Source: Micromonospora chaiyaphumensis (GTDB lineage: Bacteria; Actinomycetota; Actinomycetes; Mycobacteriales; Micromonosporaceae). From it: a stretch of 64,000 bases of DNA. The notes beneath the pieces were generated by a model. That model did no database searches. It saw only the letters and a program-made list of their open reading frames with translations, and was not told the DNA's origin. A program made the position numbers and the translations under genes. Position 1 is the stretch's first letter; every line of letters begins with the position of its first letter. Where the stretch lies: NCBI RefSeq assembly GCF_900091435.1, contig NZ_FMCS01000007.1:186001-250000 (forward strand), given 5' to 3'. Below are positions 30,201 through 37,567 of this stretch, piece after piece.

Positions 30201-32402
30201 TCAGCCCTGCTCTCCGCTGCTCAGGTCGTACACGGTCACCCCGTCGACGGTCTGCGCCGTGAAGTTCTCGGCCACCCAGGCGGCGATCTCGGCGGAGGCG
30301 TTGCTGCCGCCGTTGGCCCGGAACCCGCCGCCACCGACGAAGTAGTGGATCTCGCCGTCGGCGACGTACCGCTGGAACTGGGCGAGGGTCGGTGACGGGT
30401 CGCTGCCGTTGAAGCCGCCGATCGGCATCACCGGCTCGCGGGTGGCGAGCTGGTAGCCGGAGGCGTTGTTGGAGCCGACCGTGGCGGCGACCCAGGTGTA
30501 GTCGTCCGCGTCGGCCTCCAGCAGCGCCTTCAGCTCGGCGCTCGGCTCGCGGGCGTCGAGCAGCCCGCCCATGCCGCCACCGCGCTGCGACCGGCCGTCG
30601 CCGCCGGGCAGCTGACCGGTGCCGCCGCCCGGGAAGCCCGGGAACTGCCCGTTCTGGCCGGTGCCGTTCTGCGCGGTGCCCCCGTTCGGTGCAGTGCCGC
30701 CGTTCGGTGCGGTGCCCCCGTTCTGGGCGCCCGGGAAGCCGGGGAACTGGCCGCCGGGTGCCGGCATGCGGCCGCCGCCCGGGAAGCCACCGCGGCCACC
30801 GGGGCCGAAGCCGCCCTGCACGACCGGGCCGGCGCTGGGGATCGAGCCGGTGTGCGGGGTGGTTGCGGTCTGGAGGGAGTACGCCACCGGGCCGGCGAGC
30901 GCGGCCGCCGCACCGAGGGCCAGCAGCACCGGTGCGACCCGGCGGGGCAGCCGGTCGACGAGGAGCAGCAGCGCGGCGACGGCCAGGCCGCCGACGAGCA
31001 CGGCCGTGCGCAGCCACGGGTACCAGTCGGCACTGCGGCCGAGCAGGCGCCAGGACCACCAGGCGGTGACGCCGAGCGTGACCGCCAGGATCGCGGTCGC
31101 GACGAACCCGCGCCGCCTCCGGGCCGGCGAGCCGGGGGCCGCCGGGGTCGTGCGGGCCCGCCAGAGCAGGGTCACCCCGATGCCGACCAGCGCGCCGACC
31201 GCCGGGGCCAGGGCAACGGTGTAGTACGCGTGGAAGATCCCGGACATGAAGCTGAAGATCAGCCCGGTGACCAGCAGCCAGCCGCCCCAGAGCAGCAGCC
31301 CGGCTCGCGTCCGGTCGGTACGCGCCGCCCGCCCGGCCAGCCACAGCCCGGCGACCAGCAGGATCAGCGCGGCCGGCAGCAGCCAGGAGATCTGGCCGCC
31401 GACCTCGGTGCCGAACATCCGCAGCAGGCCGGACTGACCGGAGAACGGGCCCCCGCCCCCGCCGCCCATCCGGCCGGCGCCACCGACGCTGCCCTCCTCG
31501 TCGCCGGTGATCCGGCCGAGGCCGTTGTAGCCGAGGGTCAGCTCCAGGATGCTGTTGTGCTGCGAGCCCCCGATGTACGGGCGGGCGCTCGCCGGGACCA
31601 GCTCCACGACCGCCACCCACCAGCCGGCGGCGACCACCACGGCCAGCCCGGAGATCAGCAGCTGGCGGATCCGCCGCCAGAAGCCGGTCGGCGCGGCCAG
31701 CAGGTAGACCCCGGCGAAGACCGGGATCACCAGGAACGCCTGGAGCATCTTGGTGAGGAAGCCGAGGCCGACCAGCGCGCCGGTCAGCGTGATCCACCGG
31801 GTGCTCGCCGTCTCGACCGCGCGCACCGTCGCGTACGCGGCGGCGACCAGCAGGAACACCAGCAGCGCGTCGGGGTTGTTGAACCGGAACATGAGCGCGG
31901 CCACCGGGGTGAGCGCGAGCACCGCGCCGGCCAGCAGGCCGGCGACCGGCCCGTACCAGCGGCGCACGGCGGCGTGCAGGACGCCGACCGAGGCGACGCC
32001 CAGCAACGCCTGCGGCACCAGGATCGACCAGCTGCTCAGCCCGAAGAGGCGGACCGACAGGGCCATGAGCCACAGCGAGGCCGGGGTCTTGTCGACGGTG
32101 ATCGAGTTGGCCGCGTCCGAGGAGCCGTAGAAGAAGGCCTTCCAGCTCTCCGAGCCGGCCTGCACGGCCGCCGAGTAGAACGCGTTGCCCCACCCCGAGG
32201 CGCCCAGGCCCCAGAGGTAGAGCACCGCGGTGGCCAGGAGCAGCCCGAGCAGGGCCGGTCGCGTCCAGCGCGGGTCGCGACGGGGCGGCTCGGCCGGCGG
32301 CTGCGCCGGGGTCAGGGCCGGTTCCGGGGCGGGCGCGGGGTCCGGGTCGGTCGCGGGCGACCCGGCCGCGGGCGCGGTCAGCAGGCTCTCTGTTCTGTCC
32401 AT
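30201..32402 (-). CDS. GT39-family membrane glycosyltransferase (ArnT/PMT-like)
   Basis: This 733-residue protein has a proline-rich cytoplasmic N-terminus, then about 12-13 transmembrane helices. The first extracytoplasmic loop has SAAVQAGSESWKAFFYGS and ITVDKTPASLW, a block typical of actinobacterial GT39 proteins. Glycine-rich loops follow: GGAGRMGGGGGGPF, and a long Gly/Asn/Pro segment around residues 530-605. The C-terminal soluble part contains the AEIAAWVAENF segment. It should move a sugar from polyprenyl phosphate to an extracytoplasmic acceptor. It sits between the histidine kinase and GT2-GtrA genes and is probably co-transcribed with them. Confidence 0.88.
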   Translation of the reverse strand: MDRTESLLTAPAAGSPATDPDPAPAPEPALTPAQPPAEPPRRDPRWTRPALLGLLLATAVLYLWGLGASGWGNAFYSAAVQAGSESWKAFFYGSSDAANSITVDKTPASLWLMALSVRLFGLSSWSILVPQALLGVASVGVLHAAVRRWYGPVAGLLAGAVLALTPVAALMFRFNNPDALLVFLLVAAAYATVRAVETASTRWITLTGALVGLGFLTKMLQAFLVIPVFAGVYLLAAPTGFWRRIRQLLISGLAVVVAAGWWVAVVELVPASARPYIGGSQHNSILELTLGYNGLGRITGDEEGSVGGAGRMGGGGGGPFSGQSGLLRMFGTEVGGQISWLLPAALILLVAGLWLAGRAARTDRTRAGLLLWGGWLLVTGLIFSFMSGIFHAYYTVALAPAVGALVGIGVTLLWRARTTPAAPGSPARRRRGFVATAILAVTLGVTAWWSWRLLGRSADWYPWLRTAVLVGGLAVAALLLLVDRLPRRVAPVLLALGAAAALAGPVAYSLQTATTPHTGSIPSAGPVVQGGFGPGGRGGFPGGGRMPAPGGQFPGFPGAQNGGTAPNGGTAPNGGTAQNGTGQNGQFPGFPGGGTGQLPGGDGRSQRGGGMGGLLDAREPSAELKALLEADADDYTWVAATVGSNNASGYQLATREPVMPIGGFNGSDPSPTLAQFQRYVADGEIHYFVGGGGFRANGGSNASAEIAAWVAENFTAQTVDGVTVYDLSSGEQG
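30673..30726 (-). repeat. 18-bp tandem repeat in the GT39 gene (three units)
   Basis: Units at 30673-30690, 30691-30708 and 30709-30726 differ by two to four bases each. They encode PNGGTA-type units in the Gly/Asn-rich extracytoplasmic loop. The in-frame period means copy-number change would alter loop length without a frameshift. Confidence 0.75.
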
Positions 32403-32447
32403 GCCGGCAAGCCTCGGGCGACCCGCTGACCCGCCCCCGTGAGCGGC

Positions 32448-33956
32448 CTATGCGTCGGCTGTGGATCCGGGCAGCCGCACCGTGAAGACGGTCGCACCGG
32501 GCCGGCTCGCCACCGCGACCTCGCCGTGGTGGGCCTCCACCACCGCGGCGACGATGGCCAGGCCGAGGCCGGTGCTGCCGTGCGCCCGGGAGCGGGAGCT
32601 GTCGCCGCGGGCGAACCGCTCGAAGACCTCCGCTTGCAGCTCCTCGGGGATGCCGGGGCCGTCGTCGGTGACGCTCAGCTCGACGCCGCCGGGCACCGGC
32701 GCGAGCCGGGTGGTCACCGTGGTGCCGGGCGGGGTGTGCACGCGCGCGTTGGCGAGCAGGTTGGCCAGCACCTGGTGCATGCGGTGGGCGTCGCCGGTGA
32801 CGCTCACCGGCTCGTCGGGCAGGTCGAGCTGCCAGCGGTGCTCGGGGCCGGCCACGTGCGCGTCGCTGACCGCGTTGACCACCATGGCGGTGAGGTCGAC
32901 CGGCTCGGCCGCGAGCGGGCGGCCGGAGTCGAGGCGGGCGAGCAGCAGCAGGTCGTCGACGAGGCTGGTCATCCGCGTGCTCTCCGACTCCACCCGGCGC
33001 AGGGCGTGCGCCACGTCGGGCGGCACCTCGTCCCGGCCTCGCCGGGCCACCTCGGCGTAACCGCGGATGGCGGCGAGGGGGGTGCGCAGCTCGTGGCTGG
33101 CGTCGGCGACGAACTGGCGTACCCGCGTCTCGCTGGCCTGCCGGGCGGCGAGCGCGGCGGCGACGTGGCCGAGCATCCGGTTGAGCGCGCCGCCGACCTG
33201 CCCGACCTCGGTACGTGGGTCGGTGTCCACCTCCGGCACCCGCACTGACAGGGCCACCTCGCCCCGGTCCAGCGGCAGCTCGGTGACGCGAGCGGCGGTG
33301 GCGGCGACCCGGTTCAGCGGGCGCAGCGCGGCCCGCACGATCAGCGCGCCGAGCCCGCCGGCGATGATCAACCCGGCGGTGACCAGCCCAGCCTGGGCGA
33401 CCAGCACCCACATGACGGTGTCCTGGACCCCGGCGAGCGGGATGGCGTAGATCGTCACGTCGCCGTCGGGCATCTGCCGGGCGAACGCCCGGTAGTCGCC
33501 CCGGGCACCGACGTCCACGCTGTGCGGTCGGCCGTCGGTGGGCACGTCGGCCAGCTCGCCGACATCGGCCGCCGACAGCGCCTCGGCGATCCCGCTCTCC
33601 GCCCGGATTCCGGCGGTGGTCGCTCCGGTCTCGGGAACCCGGACCGCGATCGAGCCCGGTGGGAATCCGCGCGGCGGTTCCGGCACGGCCGAGCCGTCGC
33701 CCGGCTGATTCAGCCACGGCGGGTCCCCGCCGCCGCGGAAGGGCGGCCCATTGTCGGGCCGGCGGTCGCCGCCGAGCTGGTTGTCGACCTGGCCGACGAG
33801 GAAGTGCTGCAGGGCGATCGTGGTCAGGCCGCCGATGCCGACGCTGACCAGGGCCAGCAGCGCCACCACGGAGAGCACCAGGCGGCGGCGCAGCGACCAC
33901 CCGGCCAGCCGCCGCTGCAGTCGCCCGCCCCGGTCACTCCGCGGGCTTGAGGACAT
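32448..33956 (-). CDS. two-component sensor histidine kinase
   Basis: This 502-residue kinase has two transmembrane helices (about 25-50 and 180-205) bracketing a ~130-residue extracytoplasmic sensor. A HAMP domain follows, then HisKA with the phospho-acceptor in FVADASHELRTPLAAI and a HATPase domain with ANLLANARVHTPPG (N box), DDGPGIP (G1) and STGLGLAI (G2). It overlaps the regulator gene by 23 bp, so the pair is coupled. The same transcript probably continues into the two glycosyltransferase genes. Confidence 0.93.
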   Translation of the reverse strand: MSSSPRSDRGGRLQRRLAGWSLRRRLVLSVVALLALVSVGIGGLTTIALQHFLVGQVDNQLGGDRRPDNGPPFRGGGDPPWLNQPGDGSAVPEPPRGFPPGSIAVRVPETGATTAGIRAESGIAEALSAADVGELADVPTDGRPHSVDVGARGDYRAFARQMPDGDVTIYAIPLAGVQDTVMWVLVAQAGLVTAGLIIAGGLGALIVRAALRPLNRVAATAARVTELPLDRGEVALSVRVPEVDTDPRTEVGQVGGALNRMLGHVAAALAARQASETRVRQFVADASHELRTPLAAIRGYAEVARRGRDEVPPDVAHALRRVESESTRMTSLVDDLLLLARLDSGRPLAAEPVDLTAMVVNAVSDAHVAGPEHRWQLDLPDEPVSVTGDAHRMHQVLANLLANARVHTPPGTTVTTRLAPVPGGVELSVTDDGPGIPEELQAEVFERFARGDSSRSRAHGSTGLGLAIVAAVVEAHHGEVAVASRPGATVFTVRLPGSTADA

Positions 33957-34674
33957 AGCCCGCCCCGCGCAGGGTGTGGATCATGGGCTCCCGGCCCGCG
34001 TCGATCTTCTTGCGCAGGTACGAGATGTACAGCTCGACCACGTTGGCCTGGCCGCCGAAGTCGTAGTTCCAGACCCGGTCGAGGATCTGCGCCTTGCTGA
34101 GCACCCGGCGCGGGTTGCGCATCAGGTAGCGCAGCAGCTCGAACTCGGTGGCGGTGAGGTTGATCAGGTCACCGCCGCGGCGTACCTCGTGGCTGTCCTC
34201 GTCGAGGCTGAGGTCGCCGACGGTGAGCACGGCCTCCTCGCGGGCGGCGACCGCGAACCCGGAGCGGCGCAGCAGGGCGCGCAGCCGGGCGATCACCTCC
34301 TCGAGGCTGAACGGCTTGGTGACGTAGTCGTCGCCGCCGACGGTGAGCCCGGCGATCCGCTCCTCGACCGCGTCCCGGGCGGTCAGGAAGAGCACCGGCA
34401 CGGTGGGCGCCTGCTCGCGCAGCCGGCGCAGCACCTGGAAGCCGTCCAGGTCCGGGAGCATCACGTCGAGCACCACGGCGTCGGGCTTGACCTGCCGGGC
34501 GGCGCTGATCGCCGCCATCCCGCTGCCGGCGGTGGTCACCTGCCAGCCCTCGTAGCGCAGCGCCATCGAGAGCAGGTCGGTGAGTGTCGGCTCGTCGTCC
34601 ACCACCAGCACCCGCACCGGTTCGCCGTCCGGTCGCCGCAGCTCGATGCGGCCCTGCGCGGCCTGCCCGTTCAT
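33934..34674 (-). CDS. OmpR/PhoB-family response regulator
   Basis: This 246-residue protein has a receiver domain with VVDDEP, phospho-acceptor Asp in VVLDVMLPDLDG, FLTARD and YVTKPF. The C-terminal winged helix contains INLTATEFELLRYLMRNP and VVELYISYLRKKID. I choose ATG 34674 because GGGAG lies seven bases upstream; the same GGGAG is only 1 nt before ATG 34680. It partners the overlapping kinase. Upstream lies a four-unit CTGT array in the form expected for an OmpR-family dimer, so autoregulation is likely. Confidence 0.92.
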   Translation of the reverse strand: MNGQAAQGRIELRRPDGEPVRVLVVDDEPTLTDLLSMALRYEGWQVTTAGSGMAAISAARQVKPDAVVLDVMLPDLDGFQVLRRLREQAPTVPVLFLTARDAVEERIAGLTVGGDDYVTKPFSLEEVIARLRALLRRSGFAVAAREEAVLTVGDLSLDEDSHEVRRGGDLINLTATEFELLRYLMRNPRRVLSKAQILDRVWNYDFGGQANVVELYISYLRKKIDAGREPMIHTLRGAGYVLKPAE

Positions 34675-34702
34675 GACCATGCTCCCATCGTGGGCGCACC
34701 CG

Positions 34703-34739
34703 CTGTGCCGGTCCTGTCCCGGTCCTGTGTACCAGCTGT
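34703..34739 (-). promoter_or_regulatory. four CTGT/ACAG half-sites phased at exactly 11 bp
   Basis: CTGT on the plus strand (ACAG on the gene strand) starts at 34703, 34714, 34725 and 34736. The inner two units share the longer word CCGGTCCTGT. An 11-bp period is one helical turn and is how PhoB/OmpR-type regulators bind tandem boxes (the E. coli Pho box core is CTGTCAT with 11-bp spacing). The array lies 29-65 bp before the regulator start codon. Confidence 0.6.
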
Positions 34740-34790
34740 GCGGGCCGGGCGCCGGGATCCCGCGCGGACCGGGCGCCGGAGGGCGGACGC

Positions 34791-34805
34791 ACAGCCGGAC
34801 CACAG
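34791..34805 (+). promoter_or_regulatory. second, oppositely oriented pair of ACAG half-sites (11-bp phase)
   Basis: ACAG occurs on the plus strand at 34791-34794 and 34802-34805, again 11 bp apart but facing the plus-strand ApbE remnant at 34850. It may be a second site of the same regulator. Confidence 0.4.
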
Positions 34806-34849
34806 GCGCGGCCCACGTCCCCTCCAGCCGGGGCGGGCACGCTCACCGC

Positions 34850-35284
34850 ATGAGCGTGGACGGGTTCTTCGAGGTCCGCTGGTGGTGGAGAGCGACGGCT
34901 CCAGGTCGGGGCGCGGCGTCAGACGCGCCGAGCTGGAGTCGTCGCAGGGCGGTCCGCGTGGCGGTCTCCGATCGTACGGCGCTTCCGGCGGCCCGCCGCG
35001 CGGTGGCGCGCCGCCTGGCCGGGCTGCGCACGGTCGACCTGGAGCTGGCGCGGGCGCACCGGGCCGCCGGCCGGCCGGTGCCGGTGGGTCCACTCCTGCG
35101 CGACCTGGTGGCGGTGTCGCTGGGCGCGGCCGAGGCGACCGGCGGGCTCGTGGACCCGACGGTCGGTGCGGCCCGGCTGCGCCGGTCGGTGATCCCCTTC
35201 CCCAGCCGGCTACCCGGTGGTAACTTGCCGGCATGTCCATCGACGGTCGTCCCGCCGGCCGGCTGGCCGGCAAGGTGGTGCTGA
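34850..35284 (+). pseudogene. ApbE-like (FAD:protein FMN transferase) remnant
   Basis: The open frame begins MSVDGFFEVRWWW. Residues about 38-110 (AVRVAVSDRTALPAARRAV and AGRPVPVGPLLRDLVAVSLG, then ATGGLVDPTVGAA) resemble the N-terminal third of ApbE flavin transferases. The family's middle SRFRPDSEL block is missing, and everything after the DPTVG point (~200 residues) is absent and replaced by unrelated sequence. A 54-bp palindromic repeat (34892-34945) interrupts the N-terminus. I read it as a decayed gene, not a working enzyme. Confidence 0.6.
34892..34945. repeat. 54-bp imperfect-palindrome dispersed repeat, copy A
   Basis: This 54-bp block matches 43867-43920 at 51 of 54 positions and does not match beyond those limits. 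It is itself an inverted repeat: the outer 18-nt arms match at 16 positions, and GCGTCAGACGC forms the centre. It lies inside the ApbE remnant. Confidence 0.8.
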
Positions 35285-35382
35285 TGACCGGGGCGGCCCG
35301 GGGCATCGGCGAGCACACCGCCCGGCTCGCCGCCGCCCGGCGCGCGCGGCTGGCGCTGGTCGGGCTGGAGACGCCGCGATGA
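35233..35382 (+). pseudogene. short-chain dehydrogenase (SDR) N-terminal remnant
   Basis: This 49-codon frame encodes the first beta-alpha unit of an SDR, with the NAD(P)-binding motif TGAARGIG and KVVLMTGA before it. It stops after ALVGLETPR, so the catalytic Tyr-Lys part (~200 residues) is missing. The TGA overlaps the hydrolase start (ATGA, 35379-35382), which could still couple its translation. It is best read as a deletion remnant joined to the next gene. Confidence 0.7.
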
Positions 35383-36176
35383 CCGTTCCCGTGGAGGTGG
35401 TCTTCGAGCGGCGCGGGGCCGGGACGCCCCTGGTGCTGCTGCACGGCATCGGGCACCACTGGGCCGCCTGGTCACCGGTGCTCGACCGGCTCGCCGAGGC
35501 ACACGACGTGATCGCCGTCGACCTGCCCGGGTTCGGCCGCTCGCCGGTGCCCGCCGCCGGCCTGCCCGCCGACATGCCGGGTCTGGTGACCGGGATCGTC
35601 GAGCTGTTCGCCGCGCTCGGCCTGGAGCGCCCGCACGTGGCGGGCAACAGCCTCGGCGGCGCCATCGCCCTCGAACTGGCCGCTTCCGGCGCGGTCTCCT
35701 CCGCCACCGCCCTCTCCCCCGCCGGTTTCTGCACCCCGCGGGAGCTGCGCTGGGCGCTCACCGTGCTCAGCCTGCACCGCAACGCCGCGCGGCTGCCCGA
35801 GCCCGTGCTGCGCACGCTGTTCGCCAACCCGGCGCTGCGGACCCTCGCGCTGGGCATGATCCTGGCCCGGCCGAACCGGATGGCGCTGGCCGAGGCGCTG
35901 GCGGACGCGCGGGCGCTGCGCGACGCGCAGGCCTTCCGCGCGGTGGCCCGGGCCGGCCGGCGTTACGCGTTCGCCGGCGCGCCGGCCGTGCCGGTGACGG
36001 TCGCCTGGGGCACCCGGGACCGGATCCTGCCCTACCGGCAGGCGGCGCTGGCGCGCACGCGGCTGCCGGCGGCCCGGCACCTGGACCTGGCCGGCTGCGG
36101 GCACGTGCCGATGCACGACGACCCGGAGCTGGTCGCCTCGGTCATCCTCGGCACCACCGGCGCGCGGGAGACCTGA
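35379..36176 (+). CDS. alpha/beta hydrolase
   Basis: This 265-residue serine hydrolase has the oxyanion loop LLHGIGHHW, nucleophile elbow AGNSLGG (about residue 88), Asp in WGTRDRILP and His in GCGHVPMHDD. Relatives include lactonases, C-C bond hydrolases and esterases; nothing in the sequence narrows the substrate. The ATG overlaps the stop of the truncated SDR frame, so its original operon was probably SDR-hydrolase before the deletion. It is convergent with the small gene at 36184. Confidence 0.85.
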   Translation: MTVPVEVVFERRGAGTPLVLLHGIGHHWAAWSPVLDRLAEAHDVIAVDLPGFGRSPVPAAGLPADMPGLVTGIVELFAALGLERPHVAGNSLGGAIALELAASGAVSSATALSPAGFCTPRELRWALTVLSLHRNAARLPEPVLRTLFANPALRTLALGMILARPNRMALAEALADARALRDAQAFRAVARAGRRYAFAGAPAVPVTVAWGTRDRILPYRQAALARTRLPAARHLDLAGCGHVPMHDDPELVASVILGTTGARET

Positions 36177-36183
36177 CCGGGGC

Positions 36184-36408
36184 TCACTCGGTGTCGCCGA
36201 ACGGGTAGGTGCGCACGTACCGCATCGTCCAGTCGCTCCCGTCGTGGTGGCGGTCGCGCTCGTAGAGGTGATCGGCCTCGCCGCCGGGCGGCCGGTCCGG
36301 GTGGCGCAGGATCCACCGCGGCGGGGGCGCCCCGTCCGGCTCGGCGGGCAGTTCCCGGACCAGGTCGTCGGCCGGTCCGCCGACGAACCGCACGCGCACC
36401 AGAGCCAC
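36184..36408 (-). CDS. conserved hypothetical protein (74 aa)
   Basis: I do not recognise a named family. The short acidic/basic protein begins VALVRVRFVGGPADDLVREL and ends in YERDRHHDGSDWTMRYVRTYPFGD. There is no signal peptide or membrane segment. GTG 36408 is chosen because GGAGG lies six bases upstream; the frame is open nine codons further. A SigB/SigF-like promoter is present upstream and faces that of the kinase gene, which suggests a stress-regulated protein. Confidence 0.6.
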   Translation of the reverse strand: MALVRVRFVGGPADDLVRELPAEPDGAPPPRWILRHPDRPPGGEADHLYERDRHHDGSDWTMRYVRTYPFGDTE

Positions 36409-36453
36409 GGTCACCCTCCGTCTCGCCGCCGACACGTTCCCCTGTTCGCGAAG

Positions 36454-36478
36454 CTACCCCGCCCGAGGGTGGGAACCC
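36454..36478 (-). promoter_or_regulatory. SigB/SigF-type promoter, minus strand
   Basis: On the minus strand a GNNT -35 (GGGT, 36478-36475) is followed, after 15 bp, by the -10 GGGTAG (36459-36454), matching the Streptomyces SigB pattern GNNT-N14-16-GGGTA. It would serve the small gene starting at 36408. Confidence 0.55.
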
Positions 36479-36483
36479 CTGCG

Positions 36484-36509
36484 GTTTGCCCTGCTCGGGG
36501 GGCGGGTAG
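36484..36509 (+). promoter_or_regulatory. SigB/SigF-type promoter for the Ser/Thr kinase gene
   Basis: GGTTT (GTTT at 36484-36487) is separated by 16 bp from GGGTAG (36504-36509), matching SigB/SigF consensus (GGTTT-N15-17-GGGTA). The expected start site leaves a leader of about 32 nt. It is back to back with the promoter at 36454-36478. Confidence 0.7.
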
Positions 36510-36547
36510 CGAGACCGGAGGGACCGGACGAGGGCGAGGAGTGGTCG

Positions 36548-37495
36548 ATGAGGACGCTGGGCGGGCGGTACGAGCTCGAACGGCGCGTCGGCATCGGCGG
36601 GATGTCCGAGGTGTGGCGGGCTCACGACCTCGTGCTCGACCGGACCGTCGCGGTGAAGCTGATCTCGCCGGGCCTGGACGGGGAGGCCACCTCGGTGGAG
36701 CGGATCCGGGGCGAGGCCCGCTCGGCGGCCCGGCTCGTGCACCCGAACGTGGCCAGCGTGCACGACTTCGGCACCGCCGCGCTGCCCGACGGGCGCGCGG
36801 TGCCGTACATCGTCATGGAGCTGGCCGAGGGCGAGACCCTCGCCGCCCACCTGCGCCGCGGCCGGCTGGACTGGCGGATCGCGGTGCGGGTCTGCGCCGA
36901 GGTGAGCGCCGCGCTGGCCGCCGCGCACGCGCACGGCATCGTGCACCGGGACGTGAAGCCGGCGAACGTGATCCTCACCCCGGCCGGGGTGAAGGTGCTC
37001 GACTTCGGAATCGCCACCCCGGCCGGCGCACCCGACCACACCCCGGACGGGATCGTGGTGGGCACGCCCGCGTACCTGGCGCCGGAGCAGCTCGACCGGC
37101 AGCCGGCCACCCCGGCGGCCGACATGTACGCCCTCGGCGTGCTCCTCTACTACTGCCTGACCGGCCGGCTCCCGTACGCGGCCGACAGCACCACCCAGCT
37201 GCTCGGCTCGGGGCGGCGCCGGCCACCCGAGCCGCTGCCCGACATCGACGGGTTGCCGGGCGAGGTGGCCGACCTGTGCCGGCGCTGCCTCGCCACCGAT
37301 CCGGCCGCCCGGCCGAGCAGCCTGATGGCCGCGCTGCTGCTCGCCGAGGTGGTCGACGCCAGGGTCTACGTGCCGATGGTCGCGACGCTGCCCCGCCAGC
37401 GCGACGCCGCCGTGTCGGCGTGGACCGACCGGGCGGCCGCCGAGGCGACCGAGGCGTTCGCCGTCGAGGCGCAGCCGACCGGCCCGGCCCGCTGA
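36548..37495 (+). CDS. soluble Ser/Thr protein kinase (Hanks type)
   Basis: This 315-residue kinase has the Gly-rich loop VGIGGMSEVW, ATP-binding Lys in VAVKLI, catalytic loop HRDVKPANV, DFG in VLDFGIATP and the GTPAYLAPEQ activation segment, all within residues 8-260. It lacks the transmembrane helix and PASTA or other sensor domain usual in Pkn proteins, so it is cytosolic. A SigB/SigF-type promoter lies just upstream, making stress induction likely. Its substrates are unknown. Confidence 0.9.
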   Translation: MRTLGGRYELERRVGIGGMSEVWRAHDLVLDRTVAVKLISPGLDGEATSVERIRGEARSAARLVHPNVASVHDFGTAALPDGRAVPYIVMELAEGETLAAHLRRGRLDWRIAVRVCAEVSAALAAAHAHGIVHRDVKPANVILTPAGVKVLDFGIATPAGAPDHTPDGIVVGTPAYLAPEQLDRQPATPAADMYALGVLLYYCLTGRLPYAADSTTQLLGSGRRRPPEPLPDIDGLPGEVADLCRRCLATDPAARPSSLMAALLLAEVVDARVYVPMVATLPRQRDAAVSAWTDRAAAEATEAFAVEAQPTGPAR

Positions 37496-37513
37496 CGCGC
37501 CTGCTCACGCACG

Positions 37514-37538
37514 GTTTCGCCGGCCGGGGGCCGGGTAG
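37514..37538 (+). promoter_or_regulatory. SigB/SigF-type promoter for the OsmC-family gene
   Basis: GTTT at 37514-37517 and GGGTAG at 37533-37538 are separated by 15 bp. The OsmC-family ATG lies 30 bp further on. OsmC genes are classic general-stress targets, so site and function agree. Confidence 0.7.
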
Positions 37539-37567
37539 CCGGGCGGGTGAGTGACGGGAGGAACGCG

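Noticed and set aside
28207-33900. A 1897-codon minus-strand open frame
   Set aside because: Only its last 233 codons (AraC regulator) look like protein; the rest is the shadow of the glycosyltransferase and kinase genes in another frame.
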